From a virus, in IMG/VR virus record IMGVR_UViG_3300025071_000060, positions 1 to 22,855 of that record: a DNA stretch of 22,855 nt. One strand, 5' to 3'. The translations under genes were made by a program, and so were the position numbers. The notes below the pieces were generated by a model that made no database searches, was not told the origin of the DNA, and saw only the letters and a program-made list of their open reading frames with translations. Below, in pieces: positions 6,898-15,777 of the stretch; the stretch's first letter is position 1, and the number at the start of each line of letters is the position of its first letter.

Positions 6898-7381
6898 AAC
6901 GGTCCGTGCTCAAACCTAAGATAGGTTTATATTGAGTTTTTCCGTCTTCATTTTTCATAGCCATTAAATATTCTTTTCTATTCATATTGATGTCCTTTGT
7001 ATAACTTACATGGATCCAGCCTGAATTTGGATTTCCAGGTTTATAATACTCAAGAATCAATTGGTCAAACATTAAATTTTCTTTGATCCAGTCGCTGACT
7101 TTATTATTATCAACTCCAAAGATTTCAAAGTCACAAGCTTGGCCTTTACAGTGCTGGGATTTTCTACTACTACCGATTTTTTCGCTTAAAATTTCATTAC
7201 GAAATCCACTAGACACAGTTACAATATCGTCGAAATGATCTCTTATAGGCTGTAGCACACGCTCACACAATAGCCTTAAATTTTCTGTCTCATCTTCAGA
7301 AGGGTTGTTATCCATACCCATACGTTCCGCGGTCTGCGATTTGGTTAACTCCGCAAGATAAAAGTTTTTACTAAGCTTCAC
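6887..7381 (-). CDS. M15-family peptidoglycan peptidase, probable endolysin
   Basis: This 164-residue zinc peptidase of the M15A type (D-Ala-D-Ala carboxypeptidase or L,D-endopeptidase-like) is expected to cut cell-wall peptide cross-bridges at lysis. Key features: VSSGFRN (56-62), zinc-binding H77 and D84 in SQHCKGQACDFE (75-86), probable catalytic E111, and third zinc ligand H124 in WIHVSY (122-127). No signal peptide or cell-wall-binding domain is seen, so it needs a holin to reach the wall. The start is GTG at 7381, supported by an AGGAGGG located 7 bases upstream. It overlaps the end of the small exported-protein gene by 11 bases. The holin-like gene two positions upstream makes this a lysis cassette. 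The family call is strong; the exact bond cleaved cannot be read from sequence. Confidence 0.9.
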   Translation of the reverse strand: MKLSKNFYLAELTKSQTAERMGMDNNPSEDETENLRLLCERVLQPIRDHFDDIVTVSSGFRNEILSEKIGSSRKSQHCKGQACDFEIFGVDNNKVSDWIKENLMFDQLILEYYKPGNPNSGWIHVSYTKDINMNRKEYLMAMKNEDGKTQYKPILGLSTDRYVK

Positions 7382-7577
7382 AAATATACCCTCCTATTGG
7401 TTGACCTTTATAATAACTTAACGTCAAGGACTGCATCTCACCTATCTTATAGTTTTTGTTATCCTTATAAGTAACGATTTGATCATACATATCTTGACAT
7501 GTAAGTCCATTAGGAACTTTAAGTTCTTTTAACTCGTATAAAGTACTTGACAGTACAATAATAATTATCAGTTTCAT
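7371..7577 (-). CDS. small exported protein of the lysis cassette, unknown function
   Basis: This 68-residue protein begins with a hydrophobic stretch MKLIIIIVLSS typical of a short signal peptide or membrane anchor. It is followed by a soluble part with two cysteines (C27, C66) that could form a disulfide in the periplasm. There is no lipobox, so it is not an obvious outer spanin. It lies one base after the holin-like gene and overlaps the endolysin gene by 11 bases. This position is where many phages keep spanin or regulatory lysis genes, and a spanin-like or envelope role is only inference from context. No family is recognised. Confidence 0.65.
   Translation of the reverse strand: MKLIIIIVLSSTLYELKELKVPNGLTCQDMYDQIVTYKDNKNYKIGEMQSLTLSYYKGQPIGGYICEA
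7389..7395 (-). promoter_or_regulatory. strong Shine-Dalgarno site fixing a GTG start for the endolysin
   Basis: AGGAGGG on the minus strand ends 7 bases before the GTG at 7381. It lies inside the coding end of the 68-residue gene. It is the strongest ribosome site I saw in the window and justifies the non-ATG start, which also gives the conserved N-terminus MKLSKNFYLAEL. Confidence 0.8.
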
Positions 7578-7578
7578 T

Positions 7579-7797
7579 TTATTGGATTAATAAATTACCC
7601 ACAAAAAGTACTGCTGTTCCCGCAACAGTTAAAAGAACCCAGTAGATCTTATCTACCTTGCCGCCCAATTTCTCGACGTCTTCATGGATATGTTTTAAAT
7701 CATTCGTTTTGATTTTATTAATATCTTTCTTGATGCCGGACATGTGGCCGTACAAGGAAATAATATGTTCGCGAGTTGTTTTGGGTTCTATTGGCAT
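7579..7797 (-). CDS. holin-like small membrane protein, XhlA-type architecture
   Basis: This 72-residue protein has an N-terminal helical, charged region with heptad-like spacing (about residues 8-50, including IKKDINKIK and HEDVEKLGGKVDKI), followed by one C-terminal membrane segment (about 52-71, YWVLLTVAGTAVLFVGNLLI). A coiled coil followed by a single tail-anchor helix is the layout of XhlA-like haemolysin or holin proteins, which open the inner membrane at lysis. The adjacent M15 endolysin supports this. The start ATG 7797 lies just after the stop of the 1518-residue gene region's downstream side, so lysis genes follow the ejection genes in one transcript. I am fairly sure of the membrane layout and less sure of holin function. 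Confidence 0.75.
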   Translation of the reverse strand: MPIEPKTTREHIISLYGHMSGIKKDINKIKTNDLKHIHEDVEKLGGKVDKIYWVLLTVAGTAVLFVGNLLIQ

Positions 7798-7799
7798 AA

Positions 7800-10700
7800 T
7801 TAAATTAAACTATCAATTCTAGCAGCTTTATCTATTTTTTTAGCAAGAGATTCATTAGTATTATAAAGTATTCCGCTAGTATCGGGGATACTAACATTAC
7901 TTTCATTTAAAAATCCAGTGTTATTAGTGACTGAATTAGGTAGGGCATTAGTAACTTCATTAATTAAATTAGGAATAATTGGATTAGCAAATGGATTAAA
8001 TAATTCTGGTAAACTTTTATTAGTTAAAGAGTATTCACTTAATATTTCTTCTAAGTCATTTAATGAATCTATGACTGAGTCTAAAGGATTTAAAATTCCT
8101 AAACTATCCGCTATTTCTTGAAAAGAATTCATAGTGTTACTAGTAATTCTCATAGGTCTAAATATATTTTCATTTAATGTTTCATAATTTACTCCACCTA
8201 CTCGATCCAGAACTTCTGTTTCCATTTGATCTTCTGTCATTCCTAATAATCTAGCAGCACTTATATCTTCTGACATAGTTTTTTGAACTTCAAATAAAGC
8301 TCTGTTAGCATTTAAATAAGCGTCATAAATTTGTTCAGGATTTACAACTCCTCCTTTTAAAACTTCAGAAGTAAATAAAGATTTAGATTGTCTTGTGCCT
8401 CTAGCATAATCTGCTATTTTGTAGGCAATCGCTTTTTCCGGTTCAATTTCAATCGCTCTAGCTCCAATCATACCAGCTACTTCATTTCCTAATTCAAAAT
8501 CTCTACCCCTTTCATCAAATCTTTCAAGACTATCCTTTGGTTTCATTGCTAAACCTAGTCTTTCTAATTGTTTCCAGTTAAGAGGAAGTTGAGATTTACC
8601 AAGATGGGCTAAACTATTATATAATTGATTTCCTAAATTATCTTTTTTATTATAAACTCTAAATCCATCTCTTGTCTCTCCACCTCTCATATAAATATCT
8701 GCTAAAGCTTGAGTCCAAATAGATTCTGAAATAAAAGGTTCTGCTAACTCTTTCGTAGAAGTAAATAAACCTTTCATAAAATCATCCATAATTCCATTCT
8801 TATCTTGTTCTCCAAGTTGAACAGCAGTAATTACAGTTTGAATAGGTCTTGTTAAAGTGTCGTAAGCATTCATGTGAGAAAAATCAATATATTTAAGTTT
8901 TCCATCATCACCTCTTAAAGGAATCAATGTAGAATTTTTAGACCATCTAGCTACATATCTTCTCATTGCTTTTAATTCATCTTGACTTACATCATATAAT
9001 GCTTGACCTGCAGCTACCGCTGCGTAAGGAACCGCTGATGTTGTTATACCCATACCAATTAATCTTTGTAAACCAATTGCTCTTAATGGATTAACAGTAT
9101 TTTTACCTACTTTTACAGAATAAAATATTTCATCAAGTCCTCTTTGAACAATATTAGTGCCTGTTCTTAAAATTTCTGCAGGAAAAGATACAAAATTACC
9201 AATAGGATATTGACGAAGACCTTTTACAAAATCAGAAACATAAGCATAATTTGGAATATTATTTCTTACAATAGCAGCAGCCTCTTCAGCAATAGTTTCA
9301 CGATTAAATCTTACAGTATTGCCTGCCATATTTATAAACGTACCCCCTCTTCCAATTGAAGACCCATCAAATGCTTTTGAATAAGCATTAAAAAGTCTAT
9401 CTTTTTCTTTGAGATAAGAAAATATTTTCCAGAAATCATCTTCAGCTGTGTAAGCATCTTGCGCTCCTTTTTTTATTTTAGATAAACCTTTTGCTAATTT
9501 ATTAAATGCTTTAATTGAGCTTAATGTTCCACCAAAATCTACATCTTTTAATAACTCTTTTAAATCTGATAATTGTGCTTGAGAGTTTACGACTCCTCTA
9601 TCTAATAATTCTCTATATAATGCGTTGCCTTCTTTGCTTCTAGGTCCTAATTGAATAGCTCTTAATGCATCTCTTGCTGCACCTTTAGCTCCTAAAAAAG
9701 GAATAATTCCATTAGCAGTTGCAAACGCCCCTGCACTTAAAAAATTACGCATGTGAGTAAAAGGGCCAAGTACTGTCTTTGCCATTTGAGAAGTGGCTTT
9801 AGGATATAAAATTAAATTTTTATATATGTTTGCAGCTAAACCACTATCTGGGGTAATTAAATTTTTATTTACATTATACAATGCATCTGCGTTTCCTTTT
9901 AAAGTCCACTTCCCTGTTAAAGGATTAATGCTAGCCACATCTATTAACACTTCTTGATTCATTCTTTTTTGATAAGCTGCAAATGTTTCTCCCGGCTGTA
10001 CACCAATGCCTGAAGTGTATTGATCATACATTTCTTTAAAACTAGGTTTTCTTAAAACTTGATTAGCTTCTTCGGCCCACACATTTTCTCCTGTTTTAGG
10101 ATCTATTTCTCCTTTTAACAAAGTTCTTGTTTTATTTCTATCTACTAATGGATTAATTTGTTCTAATCCTTCTTCTCCCCTAGCAGACACAGTTCCAATT
10201 TTTCTATAATCACCAGTTCTTGCCCCAGTTGCTTTAATTAATTCATTTTCAGTATCAAAAAAAGTTTGAATAGGAGCTTGACGAGCTGCCTCTTCTCTAG
10301 ACATTCCTTGTTTTACTAGCTCTTCTATTCGTGCAGCTCTTGCTACTTTAATATTGTTGGAATTATTTAATAACGTTCTATAAAAATCATCTCTTCTAAC
10401 CACTGTAGATAACATGTTACTTCCATTTAATATAACAGACATAACACTTTCATCTTTACCTAATAATTTATTAGCCACTTCTTGTGTTTCTTTTGTTAAT
10501 TGAATTAATTGTTTGTTAGGATATTTTGCCGCTTGTGATGCAAAAGATTTATCTACAAAATAATTTGGAATTTTAAATAGTACACTACCTTTTTCTAATA
10601 AAGGAATTTTTTTATCTAGTCTGGCTGAAGCAACAATATCATTAACTATTTTTTTAGCTTCACTGTTATTTATTTTAACTCCTAAACTTTCAGAAATTTT

Positions 10701-12356
10701 TTTAATACTAGCTTCTTCTTTTTTTATTAATTCTTTGGCTGGGGCCACATTGTCAGCTAGTCTTAAAGAATTATTTTTAAATACTAAATACCCTGTATCT
10801 AAACGATCAGTAATCATTTTAGGCATTATCTCTTTCCATCTTTCAAAAGTAGATTTACCAGTTGGAACGGGTTGACCTCCTTTGATTTTCACACCTTTAG
10901 TAGTATCTAAAGATCTTCCTTCAATGGCTAATAAATCTCCCCATGTTTGTCTCATATCATTTAAAGTTCCGATAACACCTTGTCTTTCTTGTTTACTTAA
11001 TATGTCAGCTTTTTTTATATCTCTTTTAAAATTTTTAAGATTTTGTTGACTTAATAATTTAGGATCTAATTTTTTGTCAAATTCTTTTGCGGTGGATCTT
11101 AACATCTTATCTAATGTTTGAGCTTCTTTAATATCAATTGCTGGCAAAAGAACTTTTAATTGTTGTTCATTGGGAGCTTCTTTTATTGCTTTAGCTGTTG
11201 CTTCTTTAACCGACATTCCTTGTTTTATAAATTTTTCTTTTAATTCATCTAATTTATTTTTGTCTTTAACAAACTCGCCAGTTTTTAAATTACGTTTATC
11301 TATTGTACCAAATTTTATATTGTCTGGATCTAAATTAGAAAGAATTGTTTTTTTAGCTTGTTGTAATAGTTTGGTTTTAGCTTCGGTTCCTCTGTTTCCA
11401 AACCATCTATTCATTGCAGGCATAACAGAATCTAATTGATCATCTAATTTAAAAGCAAGATTCTCTACAAAGTTTTGGTCTCCTCCTAGTTTTCCTCGGT
11501 AACTCATTTCATCTTCAAAGTACTGTCTATTTTTTCCGCTACGAGGTCTTAATTTTTCAGACACCCAATCCAATGCTTTACCTGTTTTAGTTTGAGCCAC
11601 TCTTCCTGCTTTAGTGGAATCTGCTAATTGTTTAATTCCTCTCCCTGCCGTACTTAAAATACCTGTAAATGCTGTTCCTTCTATTCCTAATTTTAATCTA
11701 TTATATAATTCTCTTTCAGGATCATAATCATTTCCTCTATCTAATTGGGTAGGTCCACCAAATAAATCTCCAAATGATCCTACGTCTTCTGGGTCATCTA
11801 CAAAAGCAGCTTCTGCTGCACCGGCCGATACTCCCGTAATTCCCAGTTGAGCAGCTTGTCCTTTTCTATTTAATTGTGCTAATCTATTTGTGGATTTTAC
11901 TTTTTGTCCTTTTTTTAAGGACTCTAAAACAGGAACTCCTTCATCGTCTAATACTTTAAAATAATTTCCAGATTTTTTAGCAGCTAAAGCTCCTTTGCTT
12001 AATTTACTTGCAACGTTGGCGGCTATGCCAACAGGCACTGCAATGTTAGTAAGAATTTCACTAATTCGACCGGCAGCAGTTGCTTCGGCGTACTCATCAA
12101 ATGGATTTATTTTAGCAAAAAACTCTTCTACTTCTTGAGCGGTGTTAGTATCAGCACCTAAATCTATTAAGTTAGCGCCTAATGAAACAAAACCTTCTGG
12201 TATTTTAAAAAAACCAGAACCTATACCCGCAAAGAAGGAACCTAAACTACTAACTCCCACTTCCTTACCAAATAATTGTGCTGTATCTTTTTTAGTAGTA
12301 GGTGCAGAATTAAGATCAGGAAATAATGCATTAACGTTGGCGCTATAATTAGCCAT
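7800..12356 (-). CDS. very large virion protein, probable DNA-ejection (internal virion) protein
   Basis: At 1518 residues this is the largest gene in the window. It is mostly alpha-helical and Lys/Glu/Asn-rich, with several glycine/alanine-rich hydrophobic patches. These include about residues 33-66 (LGSFFAGIGSGFF...), 105-130 (ILTNIAVPVGIAANVASKL), a segment near SAGAFATANGIIPFLGAKGA, and one near LIGMGITTSAVPYAAVAAGQ; these could insert in membranes. I see no lysozyme or other enzymatic motif, unlike T7 gp16, which has an N-terminal transglycosylase. Size, order and composition still match the last, largest member of a podovirus ejection set. The C-terminus (about 1430-1518) is Asn/Ser/Leu-rich and low in complexity. 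A good TAGGAGA site, 4 bases before ATG 12356, overlaps the stop of the 389-residue gene. Similar long proteins are common in uncultured marine phages. Function is inferred from position and composition. Confidence 0.75.
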   Translation of the reverse strand: MANYSANVNALFPDLNSAPTTKKDTAQLFGKEVGVSSLGSFFAGIGSGFFKIPEGFVSLGANLIDLGADTNTAQEVEEFFAKINPFDEYAEATAAGRISEILTNIAVPVGIAANVASKLSKGALAAKKSGNYFKVLDDEGVPVLESLKKGQKVKSTNRLAQLNRKGQAAQLGITGVSAGAAEAAFVDDPEDVGSFGDLFGGPTQLDRGNDYDPERELYNRLKLGIEGTAFTGILSTAGRGIKQLADSTKAGRVAQTKTGKALDWVSEKLRPRSGKNRQYFEDEMSYRGKLGGDQNFVENLAFKLDDQLDSVMPAMNRWFGNRGTEAKTKLLQQAKKTILSNLDPDNIKFGTIDKRNLKTGEFVKDKNKLDELKEKFIKQGMSVKEATAKAIKEAPNEQQLKVLLPAIDIKEAQTLDKMLRSTAKEFDKKLDPKLLSQQNLKNFKRDIKKADILSKQERQGVIGTLNDMRQTWGDLLAIEGRSLDTTKGVKIKGGQPVPTGKSTFERWKEIMPKMITDRLDTGYLVFKNNSLRLADNVAPAKELIKKEEASIKKISESLGVKINNSEAKKIVNDIVASARLDKKIPLLEKGSVLFKIPNYFVDKSFASQAAKYPNKQLIQLTKETQEVANKLLGKDESVMSVILNGSNMLSTVVRRDDFYRTLLNNSNNIKVARAARIEELVKQGMSREEAARQAPIQTFFDTENELIKATGARTGDYRKIGTVSARGEEGLEQINPLVDRNKTRTLLKGEIDPKTGENVWAEEANQVLRKPSFKEMYDQYTSGIGVQPGETFAAYQKRMNQEVLIDVASINPLTGKWTLKGNADALYNVNKNLITPDSGLAANIYKNLILYPKATSQMAKTVLGPFTHMRNFLSAGAFATANGIIPFLGAKGAARDALRAIQLGPRSKEGNALYRELLDRGVVNSQAQLSDLKELLKDVDFGGTLSSIKAFNKLAKGLSKIKKGAQDAYTAEDDFWKIFSYLKEKDRLFNAYSKAFDGSSIGRGGTFINMAGNTVRFNRETIAEEAAAIVRNNIPNYAYVSDFVKGLRQYPIGNFVSFPAEILRTGTNIVQRGLDEIFYSVKVGKNTVNPLRAIGLQRLIGMGITTSAVPYAAVAAGQALYDVSQDELKAMRRYVARWSKNSTLIPLRGDDGKLKYIDFSHMNAYDTLTRPIQTVITAVQLGEQDKNGIMDDFMKGLFTSTKELAEPFISESIWTQALADIYMRGGETRDGFRVYNKKDNLGNQLYNSLAHLGKSQLPLNWKQLERLGLAMKPKDSLERFDERGRDFELGNEVAGMIGARAIEIEPEKAIAYKIADYARGTRQSKSLFTSEVLKGGVVNPEQIYDAYLNANRALFEVQKTMSEDISAARLLGMTEDQMETEVLDRVGGVNYETLNENIFRPMRITSNTMNSFQEIADSLGILNPLDSVIDSLNDLEEILSEYSLTNKSLPELFNPFANPIIPNLINEVTNALPNSVTNNTGFLNESNVSIPDTSGILYNTNESLAKKIDKAARIDSLI

Positions 12357-12364
12357 TTATTCTC

Positions 12365-13534
12365 CTAAAGGTTAAAAATTTCTTTTGCTGTGCCGTCTTC
12401 TTGTATTTCTATAATTTTTTTAATTGTTTTATCGGTTCCTGTTTTTTTATCTCTAGTTGTTGTTTTTACAAGTAAGGTGTCTCCTGTTTTTAATTTTTTT
12501 GAATCTAAAACTGCCTCTAAATTTGTTGCGTCTATTATTCCTTTAAATTTATATCTCTCTCCAGTTGTTGGAGAAGTTGCTCTTTGAATTCCTATTGCTA
12601 TTTTTCTATCCGTACTTGCTCCATTTTTAGTAGCTTCATAAATACTTTCAGATATATTTAATTCTTTACCCGCAGCGATTTTATAATCTACATCTGCTCT
12701 CATCAGATTAACTTTAGCTTTATCTCTTTTTGTTTGAAATTTATCTTTAAGCATAAACGTAGCGGCTGCTTGATCAATTTGTTCTGTTCTACTTGGACCT
12801 TTTTTAGCTTCTGCCGCCGCAAAACTTTTAAATTTTTCGCTTACAGTATCTCCTTCTGCACCCGCAAATCCTAATAACATATCTGATGTATCTCGACCAA
12901 ATGCTTTTTTACTCCCTAACGCGTCTTTAATTTCATCCAAAGATAACTCAGCGTCGTCTGTTACTTTATTTTGATTTTCTAAAACACTATTATTGTTAGT
13001 TAAAGAAGTATCTATTTTACCTAAAGCTAAATTTTTAGCAACTTCCTCATTAGTTCCAAATCTTTGGTTATCCCCTAAACTTCCTTGTGTATCACCTGAA
13101 CCTGGATATATTTCATCTGGGTCGTTGTATTTTGGTACTCCACTTTCTGCTACAATTTCAGCATAAGATTTTTCTACTTCATCTTCACCTACTTGTGTAT
13201 TTACTGTGTCAGGAATGTACATTGATCTTAAATTAATACCTCTGTTACCTAAATTCATTCCTTTATTTTGAGCATATGCTAGTATTTGCGCACCGGTCAT
13301 AGGAGCACCTGTTTGATTTAAAACATCATTAAGACTAAATAAACCACTTGCACCTGGGGCTTGAGTTTTATAACCCACACCTCCACCGTAAGCTCCTGCG
13401 TAACCTCCCGGTCCATTTACTAATCCTCTTTTAGCAGGCATACCACCATTAGCTAACCCTGTAGTAATCCCATTTCCATAACTGGAAACTTGGCCACCAC
13501 CTCTAAACATGGGTCTTCTTAAAATTTTACTCAT
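12365..13534 (-). CDS. virion-associated protein with RRPMFRGGG N-terminus and PGGYAG motif
   Basis: This 389-residue protein starts with the segment LRRPMFRGGGQVSSYGNGIT (5-24), which recurs at the N-terminus of many marine phage structural proteins. It is followed by GMPAKRGLVNGPGGYAG (31-47) and a Gly/Tyr-rich linker. The middle is acidic and Asn-rich. About 215-275 is helical (FKSFAAAEAKKGPSRTEQID), and the C-terminus (about 285-389) looks like a small beta domain (GERYKFKGIIDATNLEAVLD). It shares the PGGYAG motif with the 460-residue protein two genes upstream. Its start shares one base with the stop of the 255-residue gene (TAATG). I infer a role in the ejection apparatus or tail interior, since it lies between two such candidates. 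No enzyme motif is seen. Confidence 0.7.
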   Translation of the reverse strand: MSKILRRPMFRGGGQVSSYGNGITTGLANGGMPAKRGLVNGPGGYAGAYGGGVGYKTQAPGASGLFSLNDVLNQTGAPMTGAQILAYAQNKGMNLGNRGINLRSMYIPDTVNTQVGEDEVEKSYAEIVAESGVPKYNDPDEIYPGSGDTQGSLGDNQRFGTNEEVAKNLALGKIDTSLTNNNSVLENQNKVTDDAELSLDEIKDALGSKKAFGRDTSDMLLGFAGAEGDTVSEKFKSFAAAEAKKGPSRTEQIDQAAATFMLKDKFQTKRDKAKVNLMRADVDYKIAAGKELNISESIYEATKNGASTDRKIAIGIQRATSPTTGERYKFKGIIDATNLEAVLDSKKLKTGDTLLVKTTTRDKKTGTDKTIKKIIEIQEDGTAKEIFNL

Positions 13535-14301
13535 TATCCGAATAGTCCTAATTTACCCATGATACCTGCTCCCCCTGCTGCTCCTGTTAAGAAGTTAGTC
13601 ATAGGACTTGCTGGCGCTGCGGGTGGTGCATAACCTACCGTTTGCGAAGCAAAGGCTCCGGGTTGTATTTGTGCTAGTTGTTGTCCAACTAAACCTAGTC
13701 TTGTGAAGTCTTCAAACTCTGCTTCTCTAGCTGCAATCTGTGCTGCATCTAATTGAGCTTGTTCGAATCCTTGTTGTTGTTGACCCATTTGTGATTGGTA
13801 TGTACCTAAACCTTGTTGAGCGGCTAAGTCATTTCCTCTTGCGGCCTGGGCTTGTTGAAATCCTTGATTTAATAATTGTGCTTGCAGACTCGCTCTATTC
13901 ATTCCTTGTCCTCTTAGAGCTTCAGCTTGCATAACACCTTCTCTACCGCCACCATAAGCTCCCATTTGAATAGATGAATCTCTTAATCCTTGATTTTGTA
14001 TTTGTGCATTTCTATCAAATTCTGAAAGAGACGCATCAATAACTTGTTGTTGGTAAGGTGACATGTAGGATTGAATTGAACCTGCTTGTTCGGCGGTCCC
14101 CGCTCCTGTACCCGTTAAACTTCCTAAACCTTGAGCTGCTGTTTGTGCGCCAGTTTGTAATGCATTTTGTGCAGCTACTTGTGGATTGTAAGCTGCGGTG
14201 TTAAGTTGTTGTCCTACTAAAGGATCTAACTTTTTAAGAAAATTAGTTAGTGAACCTTCTAATACCGGTGAGGGTAATGATTGTGTTTGTTGTACTGCCA
14301 T
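13534..14301 (-). CDS. Gln/Ala-rich virion protein, probable internal or ejection protein
   Basis: This 255-residue protein is very rich in Gln, Ala and Gly. The recognised core is SYMSPYQQQVIDASLSEFDR (about 78-97), then GAYGGGREGVMQAEALRGQG (about 114-133), followed by long helices of the type LQAQLLNQGFQQAQAARGND (about 139-158) that should form coiled coils. The C-terminus is Pro/Ala/Gly-rich and ends in a short hydrophobic patch (FLTGAAGGAGIMGKLGLFG). I know this core from many uncultured marine podoviruses, where it sits with large ejection proteins. Its size and helix content resemble T7 gp14 or P22 gp7/gp20 roles, but this is analogy only. Both ends are TAATG overlaps with neighbours, so the three genes are probably translated in a chain. 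Confidence 0.72.
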   Translation of the reverse strand: MAVQQTQSLPSPVLEGSLTNFLKKLDPLVGQQLNTAAYNPQVAAQNALQTGAQTAAQGLGSLTGTGAGTAEQAGSIQSYMSPYQQQVIDASLSEFDRNAQIQNQGLRDSSIQMGAYGGGREGVMQAEALRGQGMNRASLQAQLLNQGFQQAQAARGNDLAAQQGLGTYQSQMGQQQQGFEQAQLDAAQIAAREAEFEDFTRLGLVGQQLAQIQPGAFASQTVGYAPPAAPASPMTNFLTGAAGGAGIMGKLGLFG

Positions 14302-15683
14302 TATGCTCTTGCCTCTAAGTTATTCATTAAATCATACATTCGTTTTGCTCCTTGATTAACACTTCCACCACCTGCTGCTCTAACAGCATCAGCTGTCATT
14401 ACAAATTCATTTTTACTTACTCTTGCCGGAACGTCGTCTGCTTTTTCTTTAGAGCCCATAGGTATCATTCCACCTTGTCTATAATCCATTTCCATACCTT
14501 GAGGTAATACACTCATCATTCCACCTTCAGCAGCCATTATAGGTCCAGAAGATTCATTTTGAGATACAGGCATTTTTATTTTAAACTCTTTAAAAAAATC
14601 TAATTCTATTTCTTGTATTTTATCAAAATCTTCTCTCATAATAGCTTCATCTCTTAACATAAATAAATCTTTTGCTCGGCTTGCCATTAATTGTTTTTCT
14701 TCTTCTATGTTTCCAACCGCTTCGGTTATACCACCAAAGTCAGGTGCTGTAAATTTTTCTTTAATTTCTTCTTTAATTTCAAATCCATCTTCATCATATT
14801 TTTCGGGATTATTTTTTCTATCATAATAACCTTTATAATCTGCAACATCTTCTATGTTTGGATTGGCAATTCTAAATTCTCTCATATTTTCTATTTCTGT
14901 GATACCTGCATAACCACCAGGTGCATCAACTAATCCACGCTTCGCGTTCATCAATCCTCCACCCATGGCTCTAACTCTTCCACCGTGAGCGTATAATCCT
15001 AAAGATTTTAATGTTTCTATAATTACATTTTCATCATGTTGGCCAGCTTCCATAGCTGCTCGAATCGCTAACGCTCGACCTTCGTCATTAGCACCTTCTC
15101 CTGCTGATGCTTCATATTCTTCTAATGCTCTTTCATAATCTTTTTGTGCTTCTCTACCTTCGGCGTACATTACATCACCACTACCTTGAGCAAACGGTAT
15201 TCCTGCTGCTTTAATACCCGCCATACTAAATGGATCATCCATTCCTGCTTGATTTAAAGCAGATAATTTATCTGCACCTGTACCTAAAAAGTTTAAAGCT
15301 TTATCTCCTATTCCTCCTGAATTAGAAAGACCTCTTAAATATTCACCTGCGCTTTGAGTTCCTCCACTTGTTATAACTCCTTCTGTAGGATGATAAGTTC
15401 TAGTGCCTGGTGTTCCCGGCGCACTTAATGCTCCAATACCACCAGCTAACAAAGTAGACAGTTCATTAAAATCTCCTTCACTACCTTCTTGTGATAATTG
15501 AGCTCCAAGATTTGCTCCACCTGCTAATAAAGCTCTACCCATCATTGATCCCATGAAACCGGTTGTAGGTGCCAACATAGGTGTAAACGCTGCGGCGTAA
15601 GGTAAGAAAGGTTTAATTTCGTTAGGTACTATTTTATCAAGTACTTTGGATACTGGTCTAAATATTTTTTTGAATAATCCCAT
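14301..15683 (-). CDS. virion protein with KADDVPARVSKNEFVMTADA motif, probable tail or ejection assembly
   Basis: This 460-residue protein has an N-terminal region with Gly/Ala-rich hydrophobic segments (about 27-62 and 78-90). A central AHGGRVRAMGGGLMNAKRG patch (232-250) follows, running into LVDAPGGYAG (251-260). Next come an acidic helical part (about 295-365) and a C-terminal block: RQGGMIPMG (402-410), KADDVPARVSKNEFVMTADA (414-433), VRAAGGGSVNQGAKRMYDLM (434-453). That last block is widespread at the C-terminus of phage tail or tail-assembly proteins, often of tape-measure or ejection type, with no enzymatic role known to me. This gene is first after the promoter-bearing gap at 15684-15779, so it probably heads the ejection-lysis unit. 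Start ATG 15683 has only a weak AAAGAAA upstream. Confidence 0.72.
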   Translation of the reverse strand: MGLFKKIFRPVSKVLDKIVPNEIKPFLPYAAAFTPMLAPTTGFMGSMMGRALLAGGANLGAQLSQEGSEGDFNELSTLLAGGIGALSAPGTPGTRTYHPTEGVITSGGTQSAGEYLRGLSNSGGIGDKALNFLGTGADKLSALNQAGMDDPFSMAGIKAAGIPFAQGSGDVMYAEGREAQKDYERALEEYEASAGEGANDEGRALAIRAAMEAGQHDENVIIETLKSLGLYAHGGRVRAMGGGLMNAKRGLVDAPGGYAGITEIENMREFRIANPNIEDVADYKGYYDRKNNPEKYDEDGFEIKEEIKEKFTAPDFGGITEAVGNIEEEKQLMASRAKDLFMLRDEAIMREDFDKIQEIELDFFKEFKIKMPVSQNESSGPIMAAEGGMMSVLPQGMEMDYRQGGMIPMGSKEKADDVPARVSKNEFVMTADAVRAAGGGSVNQGAKRMYDLMNNLEARA

Positions 15684-15738
15684 AGTTTCTTTTTATATTA
15701 TTGATTGAAAAGCAAGTGCGCAAAACTTGTATATAGCG

Positions 15739-15777
15739 ATTGTACCACAATTTACTAGAGTTTTTGTACACAGTCAA
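15739..15777 (-). promoter_or_regulatory. probable promoter in the gap before the ejection genes
   Basis: The 96-base gap 15684-15779 is the longest non-coding gap in the window. On the minus strand it holds TTGACT (15777-15772), 17 bases, TAAATT (15754-15749). Further on is an extended -10, TGGTACAAT, whose hexamer is 15744-15739. The -35 element begins three bases after the stop codon of the 82-residue gene. A small dyad, ATTGT-ACC-ACAAT (15739-15751), overlaps the extended -10 and might be an operator. No terminator hairpin with a T-run is seen here. Confidence 0.5.

Noticed and set aside
7371-7577. Outer spanin (lipoprotein) call for the 68-residue exported protein
   Set aside because: No lipobox cysteine follows the hydrophobic N-terminus; the first cysteine is at residue 27.
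11170-11439. Plus-strand ORF of 89 codons inside the 1518-residue virion gene
   Set aside because: It is fully antisense to a gene with good coding character. Long open stretches on the opposite strand are expected from its codon use.
7800-12356. Lytic transglycosylase or peptidase domain in the 1518-residue protein
   Set aside because: I searched by eye for the Glu-Ser and GLMQ-like motifs of transglycosylases and for HxxGxxxD or HExxH zinc patterns and found none convincing.
15727-15772. TTGTA words in the 15.7 kb gap as a direct-repeat array or origin iterons
   Set aside because: Only five bases are shared and the spacing is uneven (13 and 24 bases), which is expected by chance in AT-rich DNA.
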